Made by a program: the position numbers and the translations under genes. The notes beneath the pieces were generated by a model. The model worked only from the letters and a program-made list of their open reading frames with translations, ran no database searches and was not told the origin of the DNA. Source: Owenia fusiformis (taxonomy: Eukaryota; Annelida; Polychaeta; Sabellida; Oweniidae). Taken from it: a stretch of DNA of 64,000 bases. Below, in pieces: positions 33,017 to 46,640 of the stretch (its first letter is position 1; each line of letters begins with the position of its first letter). The stretch covers positions 5,893,098 through 5,957,097 of the forward strand of contig CAIIXF020000001.1 of NCBI GenBank assembly GCA_903813345.2, in the 5' to 3' direction.

Positions 33017-35636
33017 CTATTCGTCTAATTTAACAAGGAGACTGGTTATACGCAGATATGAAAATCTTAATAAATAGTATACACAGTACTAAAAGGTGAT
33101 ATGAACAGTTGTAATATTGCCATTTTAATCTACAAATCTCAGTCAATTCAATTATTACTTATAGCTTGTCATATAAGCATTCGATATGAAGACCAGACTA
33201 ACGGAATTTAATGCCATTTACTATGTTTAATGAAAATGAATGTGTATCACTTGTACATCTCTTCATTCTTCGTTAGCAATTGAAAACACCTGCGCACATG
33301 GCACTGTCAGCCGCTGACATACTGTGATTAGCTTATGTAGTATTTATTTTTCAGGCTTTTTTTAATCCAATCGATTCTTTGACAATGCGGCATGGAGCCA
33401 CAATAGAGAAATGCATTCTCTCCAAAGTACAAAACGATAAGGTGAAGAGCTAATGTGAATCCTACAACAGAGAAATCAAAATAGATTTTTGATTTATTAA
33501 ACGATGCAATGCGATAAAGATGAATAGAGATGGAGTGTTTCGTACAGCAATAACAATTGTAATTTTGTAATGAACTCTTTGAAAGACAAGTCGTTTTGAG
33601 CAGAGATATATTGCGTATCGGAAGAGGAGGAAAATACCCAAGAATACGTAGATGACCTCATGTGCGTAGCGCCTGTTACGCCAAAGACGCACTACCAAAT
33701 GAATGTGAAAACGAAATAAATATGTGATTTATTTTAAAATTGTTTTGTGTGCTTATTTAAAACACATTATTTGTTCATTTCATTGTTGATGATTCAGTCA
33801 TAAACTATTTTGCCTGTAAAATCGGGTTTCTTTATATGTCCGACCGGGCCTGCTCAAAAAATTCGCTTTTTATTTAATTTCAAAAGATGATAAACTTCTC
33901 AGTATCAGAAATTATCCTCATAATGACAGTATTGAAAGGTAAATATGTGTGACATTCCGTATTCCGTATCATATTCTCTCAAAACATCCTTGATATGGAG
34001 GTATGGAGCCAGTGACATTATCATCAACATATAAATCTATGATCTTATCTCGAACTCTCAGGTTCATTTATGAATCCTGGAGGATTCCCTTTCTTAGAGA
34101 TAGGTTACCTTTGGTTTCAAAGACATTGTGTGTTTGTAACAGGATGGCCTGACTTGGTAACAGATTTTCGTAAGAAATATTGTTTTCACCATTTAAACCA
34201 ATTTCTTGAACGACTTTCTCCATAATCGTGAATGGCGCATTTAAGAAACGGTACACAGTTAGCATTCGACTTATGCTATTGTTAGAATGAATAGCGCTCC
34301 ATATTCATTAGTAGCCTTATAAGGGGTTGTTGGTTTTGATTTGTGTTTTGGTTATGACATCGTGTCATCTTGTCAACCAACCACACTGGGTAGAACCAAA
34401 AAAAGATGGACTCGGTCTCTATACAATAAATTAATGCACCGACAGAAAGACATTTTTGTTTTGCTCTTAATGGAACAAGCTAGGTTTGACGAAAAATGGT
34501 GCAGTGTGAGACACGCAATCTTTGATTTGTTTGGAGGGGCACGGTGGTTTCGTTACGCCCCGAGTAGTTAGACCCGCGTGGGGATAGAACGTAGTGATCG
34601 ACTGTAGTAACCGTCATGATGTCGAAGGCATTTGGACGAGAAATTGAATAAAGTCTGAGGTGAACATTTATCAAATATGATTAAACCTTCTGGTAAAATA
34701 GAGTTTTCGAAGCGCAATAGCTGTATTTCTAAGTGATTTCTGTGATGTCTGACTGTTATAGATACTTAATCCCAAGATTATCAATCACAAAAAGCACACT
34801 TTAACTTATCTGAACAAAAATAGCATTTGTAGTCAGGACATTTTATTCTTTTTCAAGCGTTTACTTATATATGTATTTATAACTGCTGTTTTAACGTAAT
34901 TATACTGATTGTTTTGTATGTTATATTTCAATGTATCAGGTTTATAATATACACCCCGACTGGCGGAACAAGGGGTGGGGGGCAGGGGCCACATATGTGG
35001 ATTATAAATGAATTCTTGAAAATAAGGTTCGTGCGGTATTTTGTTTTCTTTACATACAAGTATTTTAATATGCTACTTCTTGAAGGATAAACAAGAGTTG
35101 ATTCCAATGCCAGCACGAGTGAGCATAGAGAACGAATATTGATATTGATTGGAACGAGGGGATAAATATGATATCATAAGAAATCAAATGAAATCGGATT
35201 GATCATTCCCAAATGAATCAATTTGTCCAAATACTAAATGTGGATATCCACATTCTAAACTGAGACTATTTTTGCTCGTCAGATCTGAGACTGTACAGGT
35301 AGTAAAAGATAAGATATCAATTTGATGTCGCAACGCACAATTGAAATCGTGGAATAACCAACTGCACTGGGTGGAAGTGGAACCGTTGTAAATGATTGTA
35401 GCTGGTTCTATGGCTCCAAGTTAAACAAGTTTTATAGATTTAAATGGAAAATATAAGGTAAATGTATAATGCATCATTACGAAATTGTTGTTCAACGTGG
35501 TTTGAATATTAAACATTTAGCCACGATGCCACAAGAAAATGGAAAATGTGTTTTCAAGAAATAGAATAATTTAAAGTGGAACAAAAAATAAATAGACGTC
35601 TTCCCTTCTTACCAAAACTGGATAACTTCCCGAAAT
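33017..35636. other. Noncoding stretch, weak features only
   Basis: No supported gene. Frames at 33462-33698, 34068-34265 and 34341-34571 have no recognisable motifs. A hAT-like end (ACTGGCGGAACAAGGGG) occurs at about 34960, without a visible partner. Confidence 0.45.
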
Positions 35637-36346
35637 CTCAATTCATGGGAACCCAAGACCGTTCCATCCAAGACAGTTTACAATAATATCCTCTGAAAGT
35701 TGAGATCAGTTCCAATCGTATTCCCCAAGATGTTGCAATTCTCAATTTATGGGAATCCAAGACCGTTCCATCCAAGACAGTTTACAATCATGTCCTCTGA
35801 AAGTTGAGATCAGTTCCAATCGTATTCCCCAAGATGTTGCAATTCTCAATTCATGGGAACCCAAGACCGTTCCAAACAGTTTACAATCATGTCCTCTGAA
35901 AGTTGAGATCAGTTCCAATCGTATTCCCCAAGATGTTGCAATTCTCAATTTATGGGAACCCAAGACCGTTCCATCCAAGACAGTTTACAATAATATCCTC
36001 TGAAAGTTGAGATCAGTTCCAATCGTATTCCCCAAGATGTTGCAATTCTCAATTCATGGGAGCCCAAGACCGTTCCAAGACAGTTTACAATAATATCCTC
36101 TGAAAGTTGAGATCAGTTCAAGTCGTATTCCCCAAGATGTTGCAATTCTCAATTCATGGGAACCCAAGACCGTTCCATCCAAGACAGTTTACAATCATAT
36201 CCTCTGAAAGTTGAGATCAGTTCCAATCGTATTCCCCAAGATGTTGCAATTCGCAATTCATGGGAAACCAAGACCGTTCCAAACAGTTTACAATCATATC
36301 CTCTGAAAGTTGAAGTCAGTTCCAATCGTATTCCCCAAGAAGTTGC
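35637..36346. repeat. Minisatellite, ~104-bp unit, about 7 copies
   Basis: Units begin with CTCAATTYATGGGAA (the last with CGCAATTCATGGGAA) at 35637, 35741, 35845, 35944, 36048, 36148 and 36252. The unit is 104 bases, or 99-100 where about five bases are lost after CCGTTCC. The last unit decays after GTATTCCCCAAGA. Identity between units is high. Open frames on both strands (35742-35978, 35749-36003, 36156-36368) come from the repeat and are not genes, because the unit is not a multiple of three. Confidence 0.95.
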
Positions 36347-36435
36347 TTTTTTAGGTGGAGTATGGTAATTAGTATGTTGATAATGAACACGTAGTTCAAG
36401 TTACACGTAACAGTTAAATTGAATGTGCCAGCAAA

Positions 36436-36996
36436 ATGTGTCGAATTGTACAAAATTACGTTGTGTTGGAACAAAAAAAAACTGATCATCATCGCTTAAA
36501 CTCAGAGCCCGAGGACCGGCTACACCCTTTTACAATAGACTACCACCCATTGAACTTGTCACTGGTATCTTACACACCCATGCGTGGAGTGAGAGATAAC
36601 ATTACGCTGATACCAATTTTATCAATGCTGGTTATAATGTTAATATTGCAAAATGGTCATTGGATAAATCAATTTCAAATGAATTTCTCGGTAGTACATT
36701 CAGAAAGTGAATCTGTCTGGAAGTTTTCATATTCAATTAAAATTTCGTCTATCACAGACAATTTTTTAGATAAAACGTACCACAAAATAGTTCATCCATG
36801 TAAATCTATTTCTCCATGTAAATGTTGGCGACTACTGGGGAGAGTTACTTTGGAGAACTTCGAGATGAAAGCCCTTGCCATTCTCAGTAGTCAGGATGGC
36901 TGCCTACCGTTTCTTGACACATTTGTAGAAGTGAAGATGGCTGCAACTATGCGCAAAAGTATACAAGGAACCTACTCATACCAACCAGTACCTTGA
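36436..36996 (+). CDS. 186-codon ORF, unrecognised
   Basis: The longest open frame in the window outside the LINE and tandem repeats. It starts at ATG 36436, shortly after the minisatellite. One hydrophobic stretch (about residues 57-76, LIPILSMLVIMLIL) could span a membrane, but no signal peptide or family motif is visible. Two PCKS/PCKC words lie near residues 124-133. No splice sites or partner exons were identified. It could be an expressed single-exon gene, a decayed transposon fragment or chance. Confidence 0.2.
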   Translation: MCRIVQNYVVLEQKKTDHHRLNSEPEDRLHPFTIDYHPLNLSLVSYTPMRGVRDNITLIPILSMLVIMLILQNGHWINQFQMNFSVVHSESESVWKFSYSIKISSITDNFLDKTYHKIVHPCKSISPCKCWRLLGRVTLENFEMKALAILSSQDGCLPFLDTFVEVKMAATMRKSIQGTYSYQPVP

Positions 36997-37357
36997 CTTC
37001 GATCTTGAATTCTAATCACCAAGTTTTCACCAAACTTGGCATTCTGGGGACACTCTATTAAAGAACCAAAACCTAAATTAAAGAACCCAGTGACCTAGAG
37101 GCAGAGAACAAGGAAATAGACCAGTGATTATCCAACTGTGGCTACTCCAAATACGGTGTTTATCACCTTACTAAATCCCAATGACCCAAGTGACCAAACT
37201 AAGGCCACCACTCATAATGCCATAAATATGTGGATTATCTGACCTACACAGGAATTTTAGCAAGATTAGGTCCTGCTTCAAATGTAAAGAGCTCACCGTT
37301 GAAACGCACAGGAGTGATTTACCAGATACCATGTAAGTGTTCAGCCATATACACAGA
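36997..37357. other. Noncoding stretch
   Basis: Contains a small repeated word (ATTAAAGAACC at about 37058 and 37078). Nothing else recognised. Confidence 0.45.
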
Positions 37358-37653
37358 GACTATCCAGGCCCCGCTGACATCGAGAGCAATGAGCTCATGT
37401 TAGAAGAGGGGCCTTAGGAGATAACAATTGAAATATGATTTTCATGAAATTTTCTATGAAACTTTAGTCAGTGGAACTCCGTGCAACTTTATTTCATAGT
37501 ACAATGGCTATTTCAATTGCAGGGCAACGACGTTCTTCACAATTCAACAATAATTATATTTTATCATATCTCTCAAGGCCCCGCTTCTAACATGAGCTCA
37601 TTGTTCGCGATGTCAGCGGGAACTTGCTAGCGATATACGGGGCCTGGATAGTC
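37358..37653. repeat. Inverted-repeat element, ~0.3 kb
   Basis: The ends GACTATCCAGGCCCC and GGGGCCTGGATAGTC are mirrored. CGCTGACATCG, CAATGAGCTCATGTTAGAAG and GGGGCCTT blocks continue the pairing. The right arm has about 20 extra bases (around 37617-37640) absent from the left arm. The unique centre is about 150 bases. Noncoding MITE-like structure. Confidence 0.8.
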
Positions 37654-38906
37654 ACCGTGCGTGATCGAGTACAACACCACAGCGAGAATTCCACAAGCTA
37701 TTCAGCTGTGACCGAACAAGGGTGGATCTGTGATCAATCTATAGACTCATCTACGTTCACTCGGCTCCCGTCGATGAACGCAGTGAAGACCGAGCGTGTG
37801 AAGATGCTATAGACTGGGACAATGTTAAAGTTCTTGACAATGAGGACAGTTTCCTCATTAAGGAGATTAACTAAGAGAATATGATTGAAAGAAGATTCTA
37901 CAACAGGGGTGATCGCCAGATAAAGTAAATACATTTCCTGCAAGTATTCCATTATCTAGTAATAAGAATGGAGATAAATTACAGAGTGAGATAAAGCATC
38001 TCATGCTGTAACTTTTCTTTCAATAATTCCTTCTCTAATAATCATCAAAGGTGTTTTTCACTTGTAGAGCACTCGAGTGTGTCATCGGGTTCTGTTCTGG
38101 AATTGACCTGAAAGTTGTGCTAAGTCTATGGCTACATGTACCTATACTAGCGGCGTCTGATGCTCCAGACGTCATGTTTGTGCATATGGAATACGAGTTC
38201 CAGTATTACCCACCTTAATATAGCCACCTTAGGGTAGTATAGCATAGGCAACCTTAAAGTAATGAGTGAGTGTGTTCTACTCGAACTATCTGAGGTAGTT
38301 TGTTGTAGAATGACGAGTTCTTACCTGCACTGTTACTTGCAGCTTGAAATACAAAATATATCTACAGGTAAGGCAGATACCATCAGTTTCAATACTTATT
38401 ATGTTGGAATATTATTCATGCATCTCCGGGTTCGGTTTTTGATAGAAAATATGGAATCTCTAATCTGACATAAACTGAACTTATCATTGTTCATAGTAAG
38501 GGTCATGAAATATTCAAAACATGAGTTTTCGGTTTTTACGTTCATACACAATGTAATTAAACAATACTAATTACAATAGATTACTCTAATCTATATGACA
38601 TCCTCATTCCAATGAATATAACTAATCATTTGATTCTGCATTCAGAACGACATGCAGTGTAAACATCAGTAAATGAAGTTAGAGAGACTTTGTTACACTA
38701 TTTCATTATGCACAATAATCCAAGTCTATGCTACCATGGCTTACAGTTGATTATTATGTACATAGAGTCTTTGTTGTCTTTTGATTGATATGACGCTATC
38801 CTGACAATTATACAACGCTCTTTGTTCTCTTGTCATCTCTCCATACACCGGCAGTGAAATCTGTTAGAGGGTTATATATTTGATCAGGGGAATAGATATG
38901 TCTCCA
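37654..38906. other. Noncoding stretch, nothing recognised
   Basis: Short frames only (37734-37952 minus, 38262-38468 plus). A small hairpin GTCTG-ATGCTC-CAGAC lies at about 38156-38171. Confidence 0.45.
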
Positions 38907-38985
38907 TAGCGAAATCATCCTTGCTGCAAGGGTATTTCACAATTTAAGCATAAATGAAGTCCTTTGAAGAAGGATGGAGCGAAAT
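38907..38985 (+). repeat. Dispersed hairpin repeat, copy 2
   Basis: Matches the reverse complement of 15488-15590, with the hairpin CCTTGCTGCAAGG. GCGAAATC occurs at both ends of the segment as a short direct repeat. Confidence 0.55.
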
Positions 38986-41337
38986 CTCAATGATCATTTG
39001 TTAAGTCATCTCACTATTCCCGGTGTGAAAGAAATTATGGTCCCCCAGTGATTATGGCCCCCCTTCTTAACGACCCTTAACGACCCTTACTGTCCCTGAT
39101 TGTGTATAAGACAATAAGGGAAATAGGTCACCATATAAACCAATGGAGAGTAGGACCATAATTTGATAGGACCTCCTACCCTTTTACACCTGGTCACAAT
39201 TAATTTAATCTTTAAAAGCTAAGAAAATTAAAGATTGCTGTAAAAGGTTCCTTTTTCATGATGTGAGTACACTGTATGTTTACCATGTTGTTTGAATGGT
39301 AAAACGGTCATGAATGGCACCACTTGGCTTTTTGGTCATCTTGTTTCTTTTCAAATTTGTAGTTATCACCATTTTGCGAAAAACATGTGTATTCGATCAA
39401 GATAAACTCTAGCACAAGCCAAAGAGAATTAAATAAGTTTGTATGAGCTTAATATGGTTCTGAGGCTGTTGCGGGGTTGTTTGTTTTCCTCTTTACATAA
39501 CACAACATATTGAAGCAATGATATGGTCATCGAGCCATCAGCCCCAGGAACACTTAGTAACATTAGCAAAGGTGTCTTATAATAATTCTCAACGATCGAT
39601 CAAACCTAGTGATAAGGAACATATATTTTAAGCATCCCAGTCCTAATCCAACTTCCGACATTACATCCAGAGGCTGGCATTTAACTATGTCCTAGGAACA
39701 TACATCACATTGTGTGTGTCTACCAATACTCCCATCAATTATGCCTAAGAAAGCACAATTTGATTTTCCTAAGTGTTTCTCCTCGAAAAACATTACTAAT
39801 TTGCCCGATTGTGTCGGAAAACGATTTTGTAACGTTATCAATCTAACAACCAGAATTGCTGCCTGGTCATTTGAAGATTTGCTATCAAAACAACAGGTTT
39901 GGAGAAAAACTAATCATGGGCCACGAGTGCCTCTATAGTTCAGAAGGTGCACACATCAACGACCTCTGTCGAGATAGGTATCAATAATTACACATGTATC
40001 ATTTCTTGATATCCTTTACCCCAATTACCCTCCAGGGCTTTGATATGATATTTATCAACCTTTCATTTAACATCGATTATTTTAGATGATGATAAAGTGG
40101 ATCACAACATACATTCTTAAGTCCCATTTATCACTCTCTCATTCTTTTTCACGTCAGAATCTAGATCCACTCAAGACTGGAATTACCAGAACAGGGATAC
40201 ATCGAGTCAGAGAAATTAGGTTCTTATAGAACAGTTTCTATAAATCAATGTGTGAGTAATTTCGCCAAATCAAAATGAAGGTATTGACTACCATTGGTGT
40301 CATATATATTTTTGTTTTTTCGAATCTTTTCCAATTAATATCACAGTTTAAGAGTAAACGGCACCTTTGATTTCGCCACACCAATGTTGTAAGAGAATAT
40401 TTCAACAGAACACAAACTTTCTCACTCACAATAATACAATACATATATTCATGGTACATATTTCTTAGAAATCATTGAGTTTGCGTCCTGCTTTATACAA
40501 TGGCCACACGAAAAGTTTTAAGAAACAAGAATCAATTCCACTCTACACTGTTATATGATCTATGTTTGAAACATTTAAGAGAACTAAATTGCTTCTTAAG
40601 GGGAAGATTCGAACTGACTAATGTGATCCATTATTAAAACCTTAGATGTTTTGCTAGTGTATGTGCTTCAATTATTCAGACGGCATACAATGCCAATGCT
40701 TAATGTTATGACACATTCCTACATCATGCAATGGTTAATGCCGTAATCTATAAGTACCATAGAATCGGAATAAACAATGACAGTAAATACCAGCATACCT
40801 CCATTCTCCATTTGATAAATAATAACCACATAGCATTGACGGTAAACGAAACGAATATGAAGAAGTCGATCAACATGACAAGGTCCTCTTACTACTAATA
40901 CCCAAATTTTACGAAGTAGATCCGGTAAAACGTGAAACTTGAATGTTGAAATATCTGGAAATGAGACTAAAATACATTTACTGTTTCGTTTCGTTAGCAA
41001 ATTAGCAGTAATGCAAAATGTGGCCGCGTAAAGGAGAATGATGACAATATATCCAGTCCCGCAACAGCGACAGTGATGGTACAGTTTAACAATTGGTTCA
41101 CAAACAATTGCAGGGTGTTCTAGTATATTAAATATAAATTGGTCCATAAATCAATGTTCTCTTATTATAATTTCGTAATGAAACAATTCAATATCATTGA
41201 CAATGAGTGATAAACTTTGCACATTGATACATAAACATAGCAATGTTAAAGGAACAATAAGTGTTTACACGTATAGATTCAATAGACTAACTGCACATGA
41301 CATCAGAGGCAAATGGGCCAAGCACTGTGGACCAACC

Positions 41338-41417
41338 ATCATGATAAACCATGACATCTCATTTCTCGGCCCTCGGCCTTTCAGGTGAAACAGAAGAATG
41401 CCATGAGTATCAGAATG
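41338..41417. repeat. Dispersed repeat: ATGATAAACYATGACATCTC family, copy 2
   Basis: Matches 25311-25402 in order and orientation, with CTCGGCCCTCGG in place of CTCAGCCCTGAT. Confidence 0.65.
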
Positions 41418-41607
41418 TGGATCAACTGGAAACGAAAACAGTTTGGTATTGAAGACAATCGTTTCAGCATGGTCGATTTCATCACTTATCCAATGCATTG
41501 ATTTCAACTGGATATTTCACAAGTATGTAGTGCGTCGATTCCGGTTTCGAAATATTTTTACACGCAACAAATACATTCTTTGGCAAATTATAAATGAATT
41601 CCCTCGT

Positions 41608-41702
41608 TTACATCATGATAAATCATGACCTTCTTTTAGCTTCTTTCTAGTATGGAGCATATTTCTCGTTGAGGGCAGAAAGATGTGATGAGTATCAGAA
41701 TG
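41608..41702. repeat. Dispersed repeat: same family, diverged copy 3
   Basis: Keeps CATCATGATAAATCATGACC at its start and GATGAGTATCAGAATG at its end; the middle has diverged and is longer than in copies 1 and 2. Confidence 0.45.
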
Positions 41703-44700
41703 CCCTCGTTTAGGGAACGTCTTCGTTCAAGTGCCATGGTTACACACGTGTTTCACAAAACCCACGTTGTTGAACGTACTAGGCATAAAACGCATGAGCT
41801 AAATCGACGCATGATTGAATTTTATATTTACAACATAAAGAACCCAAAGTACAAGAAACATCAATGTTATCTACTGTGAACATTGTTACAACTAAGTAAG
41901 AGAACAGAAACATGATATGAATTGCCATGCAAAAGACAATCAGAAGATACACTAGATGAACATTGTCTTACAAGACTGAAAACCAAGCATATACACACCG
42001 TGAGTATCTTTGTTCAAGGCCATTGACTGCAGATTCAAGTAATGATGATCGCCTCAAATCCAAATCTACGTTTGAGAGTTACTATGCCAACGTGTACGAA
42101 ACACTGCAAATATCCTAATATCTGACCCAATCTCAAAAGTATTAAAACGATAAAATAACTGGAATATATAAGATATAAATATGTATTTGAAGTAGATAAT
42201 GAATTAATCAGTCCAATAAACATCTTGATTTGTTCTACTTTTGTTCCTTAAAGAGATTTGAAATGATTTCTTGTCATCTAAGTGTTGACTTTTGCTAGAT
42301 TTTAGCTGCAAATCGAGTCTCATATAATACAAGTAATGATTAATCTCTTAATATAATTAGCAGAATAGAGTATTACCATATGTCGGGACTAATGTAGAAC
42401 TACATACTTTCTACGACCCTATTGGTTCTGCAATCAGCTTATAACTTATAGCGAGTAAGTCAAGTACAATCGTACCTTGTCATTTCGCCTTATTAAATCC
42501 AATGATTGTGGTATAATGATTCGATTCTATTTGCCTTTCAGTTCAGAATATGTTACCTTCTACTCATAGTTATTGTACATTGAAGGTAAAAATAGATTAT
42601 TCATTGGATGATATGATTTAGCATTGGAGATGTTATCAAAGACGTTGATGTCAATGCAAAGGCAAAGGCAGGGACGCTAATTGTTAAAAAGATGTGAAAT
42701 ATCTAGCTATACATATTGCATGTACAAATTGTGTTAACGTTGATGAAACATATCTTGACCCATCTAGGGCATTACCACAGAAAGGCAATGAGGGCTGAGT
42801 CTGGATACACCGTACGGTACACACAAAAGTCAAAACTAAAGTAGCCATAATGTGCACAAGTTTATATAAATTATCGTCCATGGAACAATTCTCTATATCA
42901 CGATGACTGTCTTTCTTCTTATCTATCGCGAGGAAAATCTCAATATAGACCAAGGTCTAAATCCCATTTTTGGTAAAATAGGAAGATATACGTACATTAT
43001 CTGAAGCAATAATTTGATTTTCTGCCATAATAATGTTCCAAGAACTCGTCCGGAAAACCGGAGCAATAAAATACCATAGTTTATCACGGTTCGATCCTAG
43101 CTATTCTACTTTATTCAATTGTAATCTAATAATCAGATGTCTATGTTAAGTTATTGGCTAAGGGAACAACTAACTTGACCCTGTAAGACGTAAAGCATTC
43201 AAATTCCATTCTATTTCTACCATGTTACCATTTCTACCTTTCATTTTATATTTCTAAGGTTTAACTTCCTCATGTGTCTCTCATTCATTGATTAGATGCA
43301 GCCTCTACCCCGCTTACAATGGCACTGCACAATAATCCCTGTGAAGAACCCCTCTAACGAAGAATAACAGAAACTGAAAATGGCCAGTTTCTCGAGAATG
43401 CTCTAAAAATCCATTGAAAGAATTTTTAGGATTTCGTCCAGGGATATATGAGAATGTGATTTTTAATCTGGTGTGATGTTCCTAAATACGTTGCTTCTTA
43501 ACTAGATTCAACGATATAGTTTTTCTAATAAATTCTATATCAAATGTTGATTCTGTATAATTCAATATCTGCTTGATGTTTCAAAGCTAACAAACTGATC
43601 TAACCTCAACTTCTGCCATACGTATGTATCCATATTTGCGTATCTCGTTAGGCATATCGGTAAACCTAAGAATTCTTAAACGTCAACAAAAAGAGCAGCC
43701 TATGTCATTCTGGCCCAAAATTACCACAAAACGGTGTTTTTGTTTAAAATGAACTACGTATATAACTTGAACCATCGACAGACTAATTTGATTAGTGATA
43801 TGTATTTTTCTGTTATATCAAATTTTAAAACTACTACATAATCATTTTCAAGCTTTTATAATTACAAAGAGAGTTTGTTAGCATACACCAAGGTTGATAG
43901 TGCAAGTATAAACTGATCGTCATATACAATATATTGGTAATTTGTGGATCTCAATTACAGACGATGCGCCTTAAGAACGGGCTTTGGGCCTACTTGATTT
44001 GTAGAAATCAGCGTACATTTGTTGTCAAAAATCTAATATTCCTTGTCTGATAAGGTTCATGATTAAATCACAAAATGACCTTAAAAGAAAATGTTAATTG
44101 ATAATGTCATTTGTTACGTACAATGTGTTATTAACGATATACCCTTGATTCAGAAAGCAACTCACTTTCAAGCTAAAGTTATTAGATTTAGTTCCGGTGA
44201 GTAGTTACAATTCACTTATCATAATTATCTCATGACATCATATATGTAACAGTGAATACTGCACATCCTCTCAGACTTCCTTCATTTCATTTGCTCAATT
44301 ATGAAATTGAATCCGGTTTGCCTTATAGAGACTCTGTCTATATGTATCATGATTTCAACTGCCATTTGTTATAAAACTTTTTGAGACATCAACGTAGGTT
44401 GATCACGTTGATTAAACATGAATCATGCATAGACAAGATAAGAGCAAAATATGATACTTGACGTTGAAACTAAAGATCATTACTTACCTGCAATGTGGAA
44501 TCAACAACTTTTATTTTATTTTCTTCTCGTTTATAGTTCATTTTTATGTCCTTACGAACTTGTATATATAATGTATATCGATGTTTGTCTTCTGAAATAC
44601 AGTTTATTCCACAAAGGTATAAATTAGCCCCGAGTCAATATAAGACCCTGTATCCCCCGTTGGAGATTAGCACTCTGTCTCCTTTGTATAGAAAAGTTGC

Positions 44701-46640
44701 CGGTAGAGGCGAATAGTCTCTGCGGGTCGATGGGATCTACACAATCGATATCCCATCGGATTACACGATTCTCCCCTTGGCAAGCGTGAAAGGTAACGTC
44801 TATTATCTACGTGTATCACGAAACACTACTTCATAACTCTGCAGTGCTTACGTCAGAAAATATTACTATGACTTAGTATTAGTTTTCCAATTATTTCACT
44901 TTAATTAGTGCCATCATTATCACATGAAATGACTTGGAAGCTTCATATAGAATGTGCATGGCAAATTGAGTGCTTTTCTATTGACTCTTATTCCAGGTAA
45001 GCCGCTTACCTTAAAAATAATAACAGGTTGAAAATAAGCAAAAGTATTACTAAATTAGATGACAATCTAAAGTATGGGTACAGAATCAAGATTCTAATAT
45101 CCTTATGAAGCCATTATAGCTATTGCCGTTTTTACTGTCATATGGTTATGAAATGAACGAATCGCAATCTAGACCACACCTTTAAGATAGAAAAAATGTT
45201 GCTGTGCACTAACTACCCAGGCCGGTAGGGCTTCCTGTAGTCTCACGAACGTAGGTAAGTTAATACATTATCAAGAAATGATCAATAAATCTGAAAGCAT
45301 TTCATAGAAATACGAGGTATTGACTTGATCATATGTCAAAATTACGCAAATTAAAGTGCACCATTGAACAGGACTATTCTGGGACCAACCCCTTCAAACA
45401 GTAGGAAAATATCAGGTTTTACAATTTCAAAAAAGTATGCTTGAGCACACACTACGTATTATCTAGCATTATATTTATATTTGTCCCTACAATGATCGTG
45501 AAAAACGAGTTAGAATAAATATATATTTTTAAAAACGAGTTGGGATAATAATATATTTTTACAAGTATATGTGAATATACTCGTAAAATAAAATAATAAT
45601 GCAGACTGTGTGAATGTGCAAATATTTGTGTTGATGGTTTCGAATAAAGAGTTTTATAATTACATTAAAAGGCCTTGGTGTTAGATTAAAGGGACAAAGT
45701 GCTGAAATGAAGTCTCACTTTTGATCTTCATAGTATTTCCAATGGATAAATAAGTACCTGATCTTTCATTTGACACCAAAAAGAGCTCAAACAGACCACA
45801 TCAGACTTGACACTAGATCATGAAAAAATATTTTTGATCTATCAATTTATATGTGTCAAGTTTTTAGCAATGCCATAGAAAGATGGCATTGTTGTTTGCA
45901 TTGATTATCCATTCATTTTTGATAGGATTTTCAAGCATACGCCATCTTTTAATCCAAGAGTTATTTAAAACATACATTTTGTGAAAAGTGGTAATTCACT
46001 TTTTTCAATCTCTGAACTTCAAAATGCAGTTTTCTATGCGAATAATTTTTTTTTCACTTCAGTATTATCCCAAATTAAAGTTTTCATCATATTTGATTGA
46101 CTGTGTGAGTGACATGTCTCAACTAATATTTTGTCCTTTTTTCCTTCAAAAATAGGCGCATTGCCTGTTTAATGAACATTGTCTAGTGTGATGTTCAGAA
46201 TGTCACCCATGCCTAATTTAGGAATCTAATATATCATAGGATCAATGGTAATGGGGATGTTCGGGTATTTTTAAATGCATTATAAACTAAATCAAGCTGC
46301 TCCCAGAGTACGGTACTAACCAGTTATTCAGGAGATGCATTGTTTTGGAACGCTGTATGAAAATGGAATACTTTGAAGGGTATTCCAATAATGCTGCCCT
46401 GGAATGCTTGCAAGCCGTTTTGTTGCAAATTATCACTTGAGATTGGTGTTCATATGCAGTACTACCATCTATATTTGAAAAAAAACATTTTTTATTCGCT
46501 CAAATTGCTGTTTGGGACTCGTTGTATAGACATATATACCCAAAGTGGAGATAGGTAACGCGGTGCAGACACGTGTAGCTGTTCAAAACGAGACTGCAAC
46601 GCGGTATAGACACAAAATGGCTTCTTTAGAAACCTTTGAA

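Larger units (their letters stand above)
38986..46640. other. Long noncoding stretch, mostly featureless
   Basis: No gene I can support over 7.6 kb. Weak candidates: a 74-codon plus frame at 39714-39938 with somewhat protein-like content and no recognised family, and a hydrophobic 142-codon minus frame at 40719-41147. Small items: the inverted pair AAATTATGGTCC / GGACCATAATTT at 39032-39165 with two tandem CTTAACGACC units inside; dispersed repeats at 41.3-41.7 kb; a hairpin CGATGGGAT / ATCCCATCG at about 44730-44758; and a short duplicated ACGAGTTRGRATAA segment at about 45504-45550. Confidence 0.4.

Noticed and set aside
35637-36346. CRISPR array
   Set aside because: Units are contiguous near-identical tandem repeats without unique spacers, in an animal genome.
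35742-36368. ORFs across the 104-bp minisatellite on both strands
   Set aside because: The unit is not a multiple of three and both strands are open; this is a repeat artefact.
40719-41147. 142-codon hydrophobic minus-strand ORF
   Set aside because: No splice context, no recognised family, and AT-rich hydrophobic frames of this kind arise by chance.
44640-44800. Structured RNA gene
   Set aside because: Only one short stem (CGATGGGAT/ATCCCATCG) was seen; no known RNA family features.
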